A stretch of DNA of 7,023 nt from an uncultured Rhodospirillaceae bacterium (GTDB lineage: Bacteria > Pseudomonadota > Alphaproteobacteria > Rhodospirillales > Casp-alpha2): positions 1 through 7,023 of the forward strand of contig CAJWVP010000154.1 of assembly GCA_913048145.1 (NCBI GenBank). The letters run 5' to 3'. Both the position numbers and the translations under genes were made by a program. Under the pieces are notes generated by a model. The model was given only the letters and a program-made list of their open reading frames with translations. It searched no databases and was not told the origin of the DNA. The stretch's first letter is position 1. Each line of letters begins with the position of its first letter. Below, piece by piece: positions 1-6,352 of the stretch.

Positions 1-357
1 GCAGTCGCGGCTGCGCGCGCGATCATGGCGCGCGGCCCATCTACGGTCGTCGCCACATCGATACCCGCCGGTCAGGACCTCGCGACCGTGCTGGTTAACA
101 ATGATGGCTCTTGGGCCACCGTCACGCCCCGCCTAACTACGCCCGTGAAGGGCGCAGGGGATGTGCTGGCGGCGCTGTGGCTAGGCTATGTCCTGGATGA
201 TGCCAACACCGCGACAGCTGCCCTAGGCAGAGCGGTCAGCGATGTATTTGGTATGTTGGAGAGATCGGCGGACGAACTACTTCAAGAATTGCCATTGCCC
301 ACGTATACGCCCACGCAACAGGCGCCACGGTTCTCTGCGACGCCCATTAAATTTTGA
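1..357 (+). CDS. pdxY: Pyridoxal kinase-like protein, C-terminal part (5' end outside window)
   Basis: The frame is open from base 1 and ends at TGA 355-357, giving 118 residues of the C-terminal part of a PfkB/ribokinase-fold kinase. The key motif is TPVKGAGDVLAALWLG (residues about 47-62). Its GAGD holds the anion-hole glycines and the Asp (codon 160-162) that acts as catalytic base in this fold. The preceding stretch GPSTVVATSIP, the ATPase-side strand VLVNNDGSWATVTPRL, and the late PRFSATPI, which recalls the FSATKL end of E. coli PdxY, point to the PdxY/PdxK branch rather than sugar kinases. PdxY phosphorylates pyridoxal to PLP with ATP in the cytosol (B6 salvage). The ATG at 25 is internal to the family alignment and is not the true start. 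The gene converges on the minus-strand gene at 645. A related PfkB kinase cannot be fully excluded because the substrate-binding half is missing. Confidence 0.8.
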   Translation, partial: AVAAARAIMARGPSTVVATSIPAGQDLATVLVNNDGSWATVTPRLTTPVKGAGDVLAALWLGYVLDDANTATAALGRAVSDVFGMLERSADELLQELPLPTYTPTQQAPRFSATPIKF

Positions 358-644
358 ATTTCGTAAACATGCCGAATTTGGATCGGGACTTCTGTAGAAT
401 TTCCGTCATGAAAAAATAAACTTACGTTTCAATATGCATTTTCAGCGTCCCCGGAAGATTTGTTCATTTATTTAATTATTTCTTTTCCATTGATAATTTT
501 TCAGAGAATTCACCGTGCGCCCGGCCGCGCTTGTTCCACGGCATCAACATTATGCGCGTTCCGTATAGAAGCAAGATCAGATTCTGAGGGACTGTCCGCG
601 GTCTTGAAAGCGGCCAACGGAGGCGCTTTGGACGCGCCGAATTC
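358..644. other. AT-rich convergent intergenic spacer
   Basis: This lies between two converging genes. The first ~150 bases are strikingly AT-rich against GC-rich neighbours, notably around 460-505. The right part (about 520-644) returns to high GC and carries short inverted repeats: GGCGC/GCGCC at 622-626 and 634-638, and AAAGC/GCTTT spanning 607-629. These could mark the 3' end of the minus-strand gene, but no U-tract follows, so I do not call a terminator. I see no convincing coding frame or RNA gene here. Confidence 0.5.
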
Positions 645-1529
645 TCAGCCCGGCGGCGCCACTACGGCCTGGTCGTAGTCGACCTTCTCTTTCAGGGAAC
701 CGAAATGGACAAACACGTCCTGGGCCACATTGAAGGCCTCGCGTGTGATCTCCGGATGTGAGGTCCAGCAGCCAAGTTTCTGGTAGGTGCCAATGCAATC
801 GGCCAACACGGCCTCATCGATATCTGGAAAATATTCTTTCTCCGCCGCCGCGATGTCAGCCGCCGGGGTCTCGTTCATATACGCCCGCGTCTTGCGGTAG
901 GCGCGGCCGAATGCGGCGGCCTCGTCCGTGCCCAACCAGTCGCGCATGGCGGCCAGGCTGGAAAAGGCATTGGGCCCAATCTGAGGTCCGACCTGGGCGA
1001 CCACGTGCCCCACGCCGTCGGCCTGAAGCTGTTGGGGGAACGGGCCCTGCTGCTGGACGTATTGACCCTGGTTCTCGCGATAGGCGGCATCAATGGCGGC
1101 CGCTCCGCCCGGCGTGATCGCCTTGATCTTGTCAAAGTCGATGCCCGCCTTGTGGCAGGCGTACATGAACATGGCTTTCGGCTGACCTCCGCCAAACATG
1201 ACAACTTCCGAACCCTCCAGCTTATCCCAACTGAAATCGGGGTCAGCATCACGGCCAGTGAGAAAGAAGCCGTCCATTTCGTTGATCTGGGCGAAATGGG
1301 TCCAGGCCGTTATCTCACCCTTGCTGAGCGGCCCGAAGGACTGGCTGGGCGCTGTCTGGACCACATGGGCGGAACCGTCCATCAGCGATTCAATGGCCGA
1401 CTTGCCCACTGGCGCCACAGACCATTCATACTCTAGGCCTTCTTCTTTAAGAAAGCCCCCCGACATGGAGGAAATCAGTGGTGAATAGAACGCCGAGAAC
1501 AAGGTAAATTGGATATGAATCTTGGCCAT
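645..1529 (-). CDS. NMT1/THI5-like substrate-binding family protein, no signal peptide
   Basis: The product is 294 residues and resembles the SsuA/THI5-like (NMT1) fold of periplasmic binding proteins that serve thiamine-pyrimidine, alkanesulfonate or nitrate ABC transporters. Signs of the family are the N-terminal strand IHIQFTLFSAFYSPL, then GGFLKEEGLEYEWS, the ligand-side stretch HVVQTAPSQSFGPL, FAQINEMDGFFLTGR, and the conserved tail AAAEKEYFPDIDEAVL. The start is set at ATG 1529-1527, which has GGAGG eight bases upstream. An in-frame ATG five codons earlier (1544) has no Shine-Dalgarno and would itself overlap that GGAGG. Neither start gives a Sec or lipoprotein signal: the N-terminus MAKIHIQF runs straight into the first fold strand. 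The protein may therefore act in the cytosol or be exported another way. The CCCFC motif of yeast Thi5 is absent, so HMP synthase activity is not supported. No permease or ATPase gene is adjacent. The ligand is unknown. Confidence 0.75.
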   Translation of the reverse strand: MAKIHIQFTLFSAFYSPLISSMSGGFLKEEGLEYEWSVAPVGKSAIESLMDGSAHVVQTAPSQSFGPLSKGEITAWTHFAQINEMDGFFLTGRDADPDFSWDKLEGSEVVMFGGGQPKAMFMYACHKAGIDFDKIKAITPGGAAAIDAAYRENQGQYVQQQGPFPQQLQADGVGHVVAQVGPQIGPNAFSSLAAMRDWLGTDEAAAFGRAYRKTRAYMNETPAADIAAAEKEYFPDIDEAVLADCIGTYQKLGCWTSHPEITREAFNVAQDVFVHFGSLKEKVDYDQAVVAPPG

Positions 1530-1537
1530 GGCCAGGG

Positions 1538-1542
1538 CCTCC
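1538..1542 (-). promoter_or_regulatory. Shine-Dalgarno that fixes the start of the NMT1-like gene
   Basis: On the minus strand GGAGG sits eight bases before ATG 1529. It overlaps the codons that would follow the alternative ATG at 1544, so translation most likely begins at 1529. Confidence 0.65.
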
Positions 1543-1569
1543 ATTTGTCACACACACGGAATGGGGCGA

Positions 1570-1617
1570 CCCTTGCCGCTCCTGTGTCTCTTTAGGGTCT
1601 CACAGAGGCGGCAAGGG
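1570..1617. repeat. Long hairpin between asd and the NMT1-like gene
   Basis: Two 17-base arms (1570-1586 and 1601-1617) pair with only two mismatches around a 14-base loop. The outer ten bases, CCCTTGCCGC against GCGGCAAGGG, match perfectly. It begins 20 bases after the asd stop in transcription direction and ends about 27 bases before the next gene's Shine-Dalgarno. No U-tract follows on either strand, so it is not a classical intrinsic terminator. It could be an mRNA-end stabiliser, a Rho-linked end, a leader structure of the next gene, or a small dispersed palindrome. Confidence 0.6.
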
Positions 1618-1636
1618 ATCAACGAGTTGAAAGAGC

Positions 1637-2668
1637 TTAAGCGGCTTTCTGCAAGAAAGATTGCACAAGGGTCTCGGCGATCTGGACCGTATTCAACGCC
1701 GCGCCCTTGCGCAGATTGTCCGATACGACCCAGATGTTGAGACCGTTCTCGATGGACGGATCCTTGCGGATGCGGCTGACGAATACGGCGTCTTCGCCGG
1801 CACATTCCTGCGGCGTCACATAGCCTTCGTCAAGCCGATGATCGATGACCGTTACCCCTGGCGCGGCGCGCAGCACGTCGCGAGCCTGACCTTCGGTGAC
1901 CGGACGGTCGAACTCGATATTGACGGCTTCAGCATGGCCAACGAACACGGGCGTGCGCACGCAGGTCGCCGACACGGCGATGTCCGGATCAAGAATCTTC
2001 TTGGTCTCAACAACCATCTTCCATTCTTCCTTCGTCGAGCCGTCATCCATGAACTTGTCGATATGCGGGATGCAGTTGAACGCGATCTGCTTGGAAAAAT
2101 TCTCGCGGTGGCTTTCCGTCGGCTCGTTGACGAAAATACCACGCGTCTGGTTGAATAGCTCATCCATGCCCGACTTGCCGGCGCCGGAGACGGACTGGTA
2201 GGTCGAAACGACAACTCGCTTGATCTCGGCCAAATCATGGAGCGGCTTCAGGGCCACCACCATCTGAATAGTTGAACAATTCGGATTGGCGATGATCCCG
2301 CGCTTCTTGTAGTCGGCGATGGCACCCGGGTTCACTTCCGGCACCACCAGCGGCACGTCCGGATCCATGCGGAAGTAGGAGGTATTGTCGATGACTACGG
2401 CCCCAGCCTCAGCGGCGATCGGCGCGTACTTAGACGATACAGATGCTCCGGGTGACGACAGCACGATATCGACACCTGTGAAATCAAACTCGTCCAAGTT
2501 CTCCACCTTCAAGACATCATCCTCGCCAAAGGAAACTTCGCGGCCCACGGAACGGCTTGAGGCCAATGCGATGACCTCTTCGACAGGAAATTCCCGTTCC
2601 GCCAGGATCGAGAGCAGCTCGCGGCCCACGTTCCCCGTTGCGCCCATGACGGCAACCGTATACCCCAT
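1637..2668 (-). CDS. asd: Aspartate-semialdehyde dehydrogenase
   Basis: The 343-residue protein is of usual length for this enzyme. It reduces aspartyl-4-phosphate to L-aspartate 4-semialdehyde with NADPH in the cytosol, feeding the lysine/diaminopimelate, threonine and methionine branches. The N-terminal Rossmann loop is GATGNVGRELLS (residues 9-20). The nucleophile lies in NPNCSTIQM (Cys131). STYQSVSGAGKSGMDEL carries the glutamine of the active site (Gln158), and RTPVFVGHAE carries the substrate-binding Arg238 and acid/base His245. These spacings fit the short-form bacterial enzymes. Start ATG 2668-2666 has GAGGAG six bases upstream (2675-2680). The gene stands alone after a long stretch with no intact gene, downstream of leuCDB on the same strand. 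That neighbourhood is common in Alphaproteobacteria. No break or unusual residue was seen. Confidence 0.97.
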   Translation of the reverse strand: MGYTVAVMGATGNVGRELLSILAEREFPVEEVIALASSRSVGREVSFGEDDVLKVENLDEFDFTGVDIVLSSPGASVSSKYAPIAAEAGAVVIDNTSYFRMDPDVPLVVPEVNPGAIADYKKRGIIANPNCSTIQMVVALKPLHDLAEIKRVVVSTYQSVSGAGKSGMDELFNQTRGIFVNEPTESHRENFSKQIAFNCIPHIDKFMDDGSTKEEWKMVVETKKILDPDIAVSATCVRTPVFVGHAEAVNIEFDRPVTEGQARDVLRAAPGVTVIDHRLDEGYVTPQECAGEDAVFVSRIRKDPSIENGLNIWVVSDNLRKGAALNTVQIAETLVQSFLQKAA

Positions 2669-2919
2669 TTTTTTCTCCTCAGTCTCGTCGTTCTCGTCTC
2701 TTGAGCCCCGATGGCTGTCGCAGAACCCGGCGCCAGAAACGACGAAGGCCCACGTTTTTCTCGCGGGCCCGTTCCAATGTGAAAAAAGAAGTCCGGCCCG
2801 CGCTCAGCGCGTGGTTTTGATTTCCTTAGTTTTGGTCGTCGGTACAAACATCGCTGCCTCGCTCAACCGTTCGCCGGAGGATTACGCCCTTCCGCGCCAA
2901 AACGCAAGGGACAACCACC
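2669..2919. other. Leader/intergenic region upstream of asd
   Basis: This non-coding stretch lies between the end of the broken GNAT gene and asd. It should hold the asd promoter and leader, but I cannot pick out a convincing -35/-10 pair. It contains a small palindrome, CGCGC-TCA-GCGCG at 2799-2811. On the minus strand a T-rich run (about 2780-2785) follows ten or so bases later, so it might act as a weak terminator of upstream transcripts. A second short inverted repeat (GGCCC/GGGCC, about 2748-2769) lies closer to asd. No recognisable riboswitch was seen. Confidence 0.4.
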
Positions 2920-3371
2920 TCATAGATGCTTATCCATGTTAATGCCCTTCGGGTCCTGGGGCAGTTCGTCCCAACGGACCTCCCGGTAGCCTTAGCGCCA
3001 GCAGAGCCCAATGGCGTCCGACTTGGCGTGCAAGCGCACCTGGCGCCAGTCCTACTCATAGATAAACCCCTCGGCCATCTTCATCATTACCGCAACGTAA
3101 CCAAAGCCTGGTCGTTCTGGGTCGACGGCGACCAAGCGGATGATCGCCCAGACGGGATGGTTGAACTGGATCCGAGGCATGCCCGCGAGGCCACCTTTCG
3201 CAAACAAAGCCGGCAGCCGGTGTTTCAGTTGTCCAGATGGTCCCCGTCATAAGCTGGGTCGCCGTCGAACAGGGCACGACAGAGGAGCGCATGAATCCGC
3301 TACCATTCCGCTTCGCTGACCGATGTCTTCAAGCTGAAGGCTGGCGTGATCGTGTTCGTTGCCGTTATCAT
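2920..3371 (-). pseudogene. Decayed GNAT-family N-acetyltransferase
   Basis: I reconstruct a gene of about 150 codons from two frames. It opens at ATG 3371-3369 with GGAG seven bases upstream and reads MITATNTITPAFSLKTSVS, then AEW, a TAG at 3302-3300, and RIHALLCRALFDGDPAYDGD. That frame ends at TGA 3227-3225. Homology resumes in another frame, open after 3247, consistent with loss of one base between about 3249 and 3227. It continues with IIRLVAVDPERPGFG, the acetyl-CoA-binding motif A region of GNAT proteins, then a TAG at 3054-3052. VRLHAKSDAIGL, a TAA at 2994-2992, and GYREVRW follow as the typical C-terminal half, and the end is GINMDKHL with TGA 2922-2920. Three internal stops plus a frameshift mean no functional protein. 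Some breaks could be sequencing errors. The GNAT call comes from pattern memory of the C-terminal half; the N-terminal part is less certain. Confidence 0.7.
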
Positions 3372-3382
3372 TGACCTGCTCC

Positions 3383-3413
3383 AAAAACAAACCCCCCGCC
3401 AGAAGCCAGCGGG
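3383..3413 (-). terminator. Rho-independent terminator downstream of leuB
   Basis: On the minus strand an eight-pair stem (3413-3395, CCCGC paired with GCGGG, extended by two G-T pairs and a closing G-C around a three-base CTT loop) is followed by a G-run and then TTTGTTTTT (3391-3383). This is the classical intrinsic terminator form and its direction fits the leu transcript. It sits 200 bases past the leuB stop, and its U-tract directly touches the Shine-Dalgarno of the GNAT remnant. It could therefore also have worked as an attenuator in that gene's leader. Confidence 0.75.
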
Positions 3414-3561
3414 CTGTAAGTTCGACACAATCAAAAAATCACGCGCCTATGCCTTGGCCTCCCTTGCGAGGGATCCGTTGCGTCGCATGCGTCGCGGATA
3501 TGGACAAGGGGATCAACGTGCTAATGGGGCCCTAAAATCCGGTCATGGAATTCGCGCAATA

Positions 3562-3595
3562 CAAAACCGTAACCCGAGAGCGAGCCGCGGTTTTG
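3562..3595. repeat. Inverted repeat just after leuB
   Basis: Perfect eight-base arms CAAAACCG (3562-3569) and CGGTTTTG (3588-3595) flank an 18-base loop, starting about 18 bases beyond the leuB stop. On the minus strand the distal arm ends in TTTTG, so it might serve as a weak first terminator or 3'-end stabiliser ahead of the strong terminator at 3383-3413. Confidence 0.5.
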
Positions 3596-3613
3596 AGGGT
3601 TCAGTGGGAATAC

Positions 3614-4720
3614 TCAGACGGCGAGTTTATCCAATTCCTCCGTTAGCGCCTGCCCCATCTGGGAGCACGAAACCAGTTCCATGCCGTCTTGCATGATATC
3701 GCCCGTGCGGATGCCCCGAGCTAGCGCATTCTTCACCGCATCCTCGATGAGATCAGCGTTGTTGCCGTCGCCGAAGCTGTAGCGGAGCATCATGGCGAAG
3801 GACAGGATGGTTGCCAGCGGGTTGGCCTTGTCCTCACCGGCGATGTCAGGGGCAGAGCCGTGCACCGGTTCGTACATTGCGCGGCGGCGACCGCTCTGAT
3901 CCGCACCACTGAGGGTCGCGGACGGCAACATTCCAAGCGATCCGGTCAGCATGGCCGCGCAATCGGAGAGAATGTCACCGAACAGGTTGTCGGTGACAAT
4001 GACGTCGAACTGCTTCGGCGCACGGACCAACTGCATGGCGCAGTTGTCGGCATACATGTGTTCCAGCTCAATCTCCGGGAACTCCTTGCCGATCTCGGTG
4101 GCGACCTGACGCCACAAGACGCCCGTCTCCATAACGTTGGCCTTCTCCACGGAATGCAGCTTGCCGTTCCGCTTGCCGGCCAGGTCAAAGGCAACGCGGC
4201 AGACCCGTTCGATCTCGGCGGTGGTGTAAACCTGCGTGTCAACAGCGCGCTGGCCACCTTCAATATCCTCAATCATCTTTGGCTGGCCGAAGTACGCACC
4301 CCCGGTGCTTTCGCGGACGATCAGGATATCCAGCCCAGACACCACATCTTCCTTCAGGCTGGACGCTTCGGCCATGGCCGGCAGGCAGTTGGCTGGGCGT
4401 AGATTGGCGAACAGATCCATGTCCTTACGAAGCGTAAGGAGCCCAGCTTCCGGGCGGATATCACGAGCGACGTTGTCCCACTTGGGTCCGCCGACGGCGC
4501 CCAATAGAACGGCGTCCACATTCATGGCCTTGTCCAAGGTCGCATCGGTCAAGGATGTGCCATGGGTGTCGATGGCCGCGCCACCGACCAGGTCTTCGTC
4601 CAGATCGAAGGACACATGGCGACGGTTGTCGAGCCAGTCGATGACCTTACGGACCTGGCCCATGACTTCCGGGCCGATGCCGTCACCCGGCAGGAAAAGC
4701 AGTTTCTTGTTGGCAGCCAT
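3614..4720 (-). CDS. leuB: 3-isopropylmalate dehydrogenase
   Basis: The 368-residue enzyme oxidatively decarboxylates 3-isopropylmalate to 2-ketoisocaproate with NAD+ and a divalent metal, the third step of the leucine branch. Family signs run in order: LPGDGIGPEV at 10-19; LLGAVGGPKWD at 72-82; LRKDMDLFANLRP at 97-109, with the substrate arginines Arg98 and Arg108; IVRESTGGAYFGQP at 134-147, with Arg136 and Tyr143; VEKANVMETG with Lys193; YADNCAMQL with Asp225; TDNLFGDILSD with metal ligands Asp249 and Asp253; and the NAD loop EPVHGSAPDIAG at 284-295. All key residues are intact and the length is normal. Start ATG 4720-4718 has GAGGG nine bases upstream (4730-4734). The gene follows leuD on the same strand across a 135-base gap filled mostly by a palindromic repeat, and a terminator lies 200 bases downstream. 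Confidence 0.98.
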   Translation of the reverse strand: MAANKKLLFLPGDGIGPEVMGQVRKVIDWLDNRRHVSFDLDEDLVGGAAIDTHGTSLTDATLDKAMNVDAVLLGAVGGPKWDNVARDIRPEAGLLTLRKDMDLFANLRPANCLPAMAEASSLKEDVVSGLDILIVRESTGGAYFGQPKMIEDIEGGQRAVDTQVYTTAEIERVCRVAFDLAGKRNGKLHSVEKANVMETGVLWRQVATEIGKEFPEIELEHMYADNCAMQLVRAPKQFDVIVTDNLFGDILSDCAAMLTGSLGMLPSATLSGADQSGRRRAMYEPVHGSAPDIAGEDKANPLATILSFAMMLRYSFGDGNNADLIEDAVKNALARGIRTGDIMQDGMELVSCSQMGQALTEELDKLAV

Positions 4721-4744
4721 TGTACGTATCCCTCTTAATCCTTA

Positions 4745-4849
4745 ATTCCCCTCATCCTGTCCTTCTCCCCAGGGAAGGAGAGGACGAACCCAATCCCCTC
4801 TCACTTGGAGAGATGTAAGGGTCTGCAAAACCGGAGGGTTGAGGGGAAT
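4745..4849. repeat. 105-bp palindromic element (REP/MITE-like) between leuD and leuB
   Basis: The element is bounded by perfect ten-base terminal inverted repeats, ATTCCCCTCA (4745-4754) and TGAGGGGAAT (4840-4849). Inside are two further hairpins: GTCCTTCTCC with GGAGAGGAC (about 4759-4785, one bulge) and CTCTC/GAGAG (about 4798-4814). This nested palindromic build, rich in CCCTC and GGAGAG words, resembles the dispersed intergenic palindromes common in proteobacterial chromosomes. It encodes nothing, and starts six bases after the leuD stop in transcription direction. It may shape the leuD 3' end, or separate leuD and leuB expression. Membership in a named family is not established here. Confidence 0.65.
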
Positions 4850-4855
4850 AACTAA

Positions 4856-5473
4856 TTACTCAGCCGCATACAGCCAGGGTTGCCCGGCCTTCTGCTGGTC
4901 CTCGAAGTTGTCGATCTTGTCGTTCACCTGCATGGTGAGGCCAACGTCATCAAGGCCATTCAGCAGGCAATGGCGCTTGAACTCGTCAATCTCAAACTTG
5001 ATCTCGCCGCCGTCCGGGCCCTGAATTACCTGGTTCTCCAGATCAACGCTCAAAGTCGCGTTGGCGCCACGTTCGGCGTCGTCCATGAGGGCATCCAACT
5101 GTTCTTTCGAGACCTTGATGGGCAGGATGCCGTTCTTGAAGCAGTTGTTGTAGAAGATGTCGGCGAAGCTCGTGGAGATCACGCACTTGATGCCAAAATC
5201 CAACAGCGCCCAAGGTGCGTGCTCGCGTGACGAGCCGCAACCAAAGTTGTCGCCAGCGACCAGAATGGACGCTTTCCGGTAGGCCGGCTTGTTGAGAACG
5301 AAGTCCTCCACTTCTGAGCCGTCACGATTGAAGCGCATTTCGTCGAACAGATGCTGGCCAAGGCCAGAACGCTTGATGGTCTTAAGGAATTGCTTGGGGA
5401 TGATCATATCCGTGTCGACGTTGATCATGTTCATAGGCGCGGCGACGCCCGTCAACCTGGTGAATTTTTCCAT
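4856..5473 (-). CDS. leuD: 3-isopropylmalate dehydratase, small subunit
   Basis: The 205-residue protein is the small (swivelling-domain) subunit of isopropylmalate isomerase. With LeuC it converts 2-isopropylmalate to 3-isopropylmalate by dehydration and rehydration in the cytosol. Visible motifs are NVDTDMIIPKQFLK (18-31), the substrate-recognition loop GDNFGCGSSREHAPWAL (74-90), and FADIFYNNCFKNGILPI further on, all typical of LeuD rather than aconitase. Length is normal for the bacterial family. Start ATG 5473-5471 is served by GAGG at 5478-5481, with a second GAGG (5484-5487) directly after the leuC stop. Only 14 bases separate leuC and leuD, so the two subunits are very probably co-transcribed and translationally coupled. 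The stop TAA 4858-4856 lies just before the palindromic element. Confidence 0.98.
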   Translation of the reverse strand: MEKFTRLTGVAAPMNMINVDTDMIIPKQFLKTIKRSGLGQHLFDEMRFNRDGSEVEDFVLNKPAYRKASILVAGDNFGCGSSREHAPWALLDFGIKCVISTSFADIFYNNCFKNGILPIKVSKEQLDALMDDAERGANATLSVDLENQVIQGPDGGEIKFEIDEFKRHCLLNGLDDVGLTMQVNDKIDNFEDQQKAGQPWLYAAE

Positions 5474-5487
5474 AAGTCCTCTACCTC

Positions 5488-6345
5488 TTAGTCCATCAAA
5501 TCACGCACATCGAAAAGCTTGCCGGTCACTGCGGCGGCGGCGGCCATGGCTGGGCTGACGAGGTGCGTACGACCACCGAAGCCTTGGCGACCCTTGAAGT
5601 TTCTGTTCGACGTGGACGCCGAACGCTGGCCCGGCTCCAACCGATCGTCGTTCATAGCCAGGCACATAGAGCATCCTGCCTCGCGCCATTCGAAGCCGGC
5701 TTCGGTCAGGATCTTGTCGAGCCCCTCTTCCTCGGCCTGCTCCTTGACCAAACCTGAACCTGGCACGACGAGCGCCTGAACGCCGTCGGCAACCTTCCGG
5801 CCTTCGGCCACGGCGGCAGCAGCGCGGATGTCTTCGATGCGGCCGTTCGTGCACGAACCGATGAACGCCACGTCTATAGGAATTTCGATCATCGGCGTAC
5901 CGGCGGTGAGCCCCATGTAATCAAGGGCTACTTGCGCGGCTTCCTGCTTCAGCGGATCTTCGAAATCGCCTGGCGACGGAACTTTGCCGGTGATCGGCGC
6001 GACGTCTTCGGGCGACGTGCCCCACGTGACCTGCGGAACGATCTCGGAAACGTCCAGGGTAACTTCCTTATCGTAGGTCGCACCCTCGTCTGAAGGCAGG
6101 GTCTTCCAGAAGTTCACGGCCGCCTCATACTGGCCGGCCTTTGGCGCCATAGGCTTGCCCTTGATGTATTCGAAGGTCGTCTCATCCGGCGCGATAAGGC
6201 CGGCACGAGCGCCGCCCTCAATGGTCATATTGCAGACCGTCATGCGGCCTTCCATGGACAAATCTCGAATCGCCTGACCGGCGTACTCGATGACGTAGCC
6301 GGTGCCGCCGGCGGTGCCGATCTTGCCGATGATGGCGAGAATGAT
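5488..6345 (-). CDS. leuC: 3-isopropylmalate dehydratase, large subunit, N-terminal part missing
   Basis: About 285 C-terminal residues of the aconitase-type large subunit are present. Homology begins at IILAIIGKIGTAGGTG (codon near 6345). The three cysteine ligands of the [4Fe-4S] cluster are all there: FIGSCTNGR (Cys codon about 5853-5851) and AGCSMCLAMN (about 5673-5671 and 5664-5662). SMEGRMTVCNM, PDETTFEYIKG, VTWGTSPEDV, STSNRNFKGRQG and the end SPAMAAAAAVTG follow the family closely. The full protein is about 470 residues, so roughly 180 are lost, including substrate-binding histidines of the first domain. The reading frame runs on to an ATG at 6549, but those extra 68 residues are merely the antisense of the BMS1 fragment and have no LeuC similarity. 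The gene is cut by the chimeric junction, not frameshifted. It is followed 14 bases later by leuD. Confidence 0.95.
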   Translation of the reverse strand: MILAIIGKIGTAGGTGYVIEYAGQAIRDLSMEGRMTVCNMTIEGGARAGLIAPDETTFEYIKGKPMAPKAGQYEAAVNFWKTLPSDEGATYDKEVTLDVSEIVPQVTWGTSPEDVAPITGKVPSPGDFEDPLKQEAAQVALDYMGLTAGTPMIEIPIDVAFIGSCTNGRIEDIRAAAAVAEGRKVADGVQALVVPGSGLVKEQAEEEGLDKILTEAGFEWREAGCSMCLAMNDDRLEPGQRSASTSNRNFKGRQGFGGRTHLVSPAMAAAAAVTGKLFDVRDLMD

Positions 6346-6352
6346 GGCTTCG
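6338..6352. other. Bacterial/eukaryotic junction
   Basis: To the left, the minus strand reads the conserved LeuC stretch ILAIIGKIGTAGG. Immediately to the right LeuC similarity stops, and from about 6346 the plus strand encodes the acidic, glycine-rich lead-in of BMS1. The exact base is uncertain by several positions because GATGATGGCGAGAATGATGG, around the join, is plausible in both contexts and may be a short shared homology. Confidence 0.7.

Larger units (their letters stand above)
3372..3613. other. Spacer downstream of leuB, with terminator and inverted repeat
   Basis: About 240 bases separate the leuB stop from the start of the GNAT remnant. They contain an inverted repeat just after leuB, a small TCCCT/AGGGA hairpin (about 3460-3475), and a strong terminator against the GNAT ribosome-binding site. 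One plus-strand frame (about 3434-3540, with RAYALASLARDPLRR) faintly recalls the KGG-repeat stress proteins, but the glycine motif is not intact and I do not call a gene. Confidence 0.45.

Noticed and set aside
1661..2158. 165-codon plus-strand open frame opposite asd
   Set aside because: It is antisense to intact asd, with no recognisable motif and no clear ribosome-binding site.
2926..3252. 108-codon plus-strand open frame between asd and leuB
   Set aside because: The minus strand of the same bases carries recognisable GNAT motifs, and the plus-strand product shows none.
2992..3302. Amber-codon recoding to explain the two TAG codons in the GNAT gene
   Set aside because: TAG is not used as a terminator by the other genes seen here, and both TAGs fall where Gln would fit. 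However, the same gene also has an internal TAA and a frameshift, so simple decay explains it better.
3434..3540. Possible small KGG-repeat stress-protein gene on the plus strand
   Set aside because: Only a short stretch (around ALASLARDPLRR) is reminiscent. The repeated KGG glycine motif and a supported start are missing.
3860..4402. 180-codon plus-strand open frame opposite leuB
   Set aside because: leuB is complete with every catalytic motif on the other strand. The overlapping frame is a by-product of GC-rich codon use.
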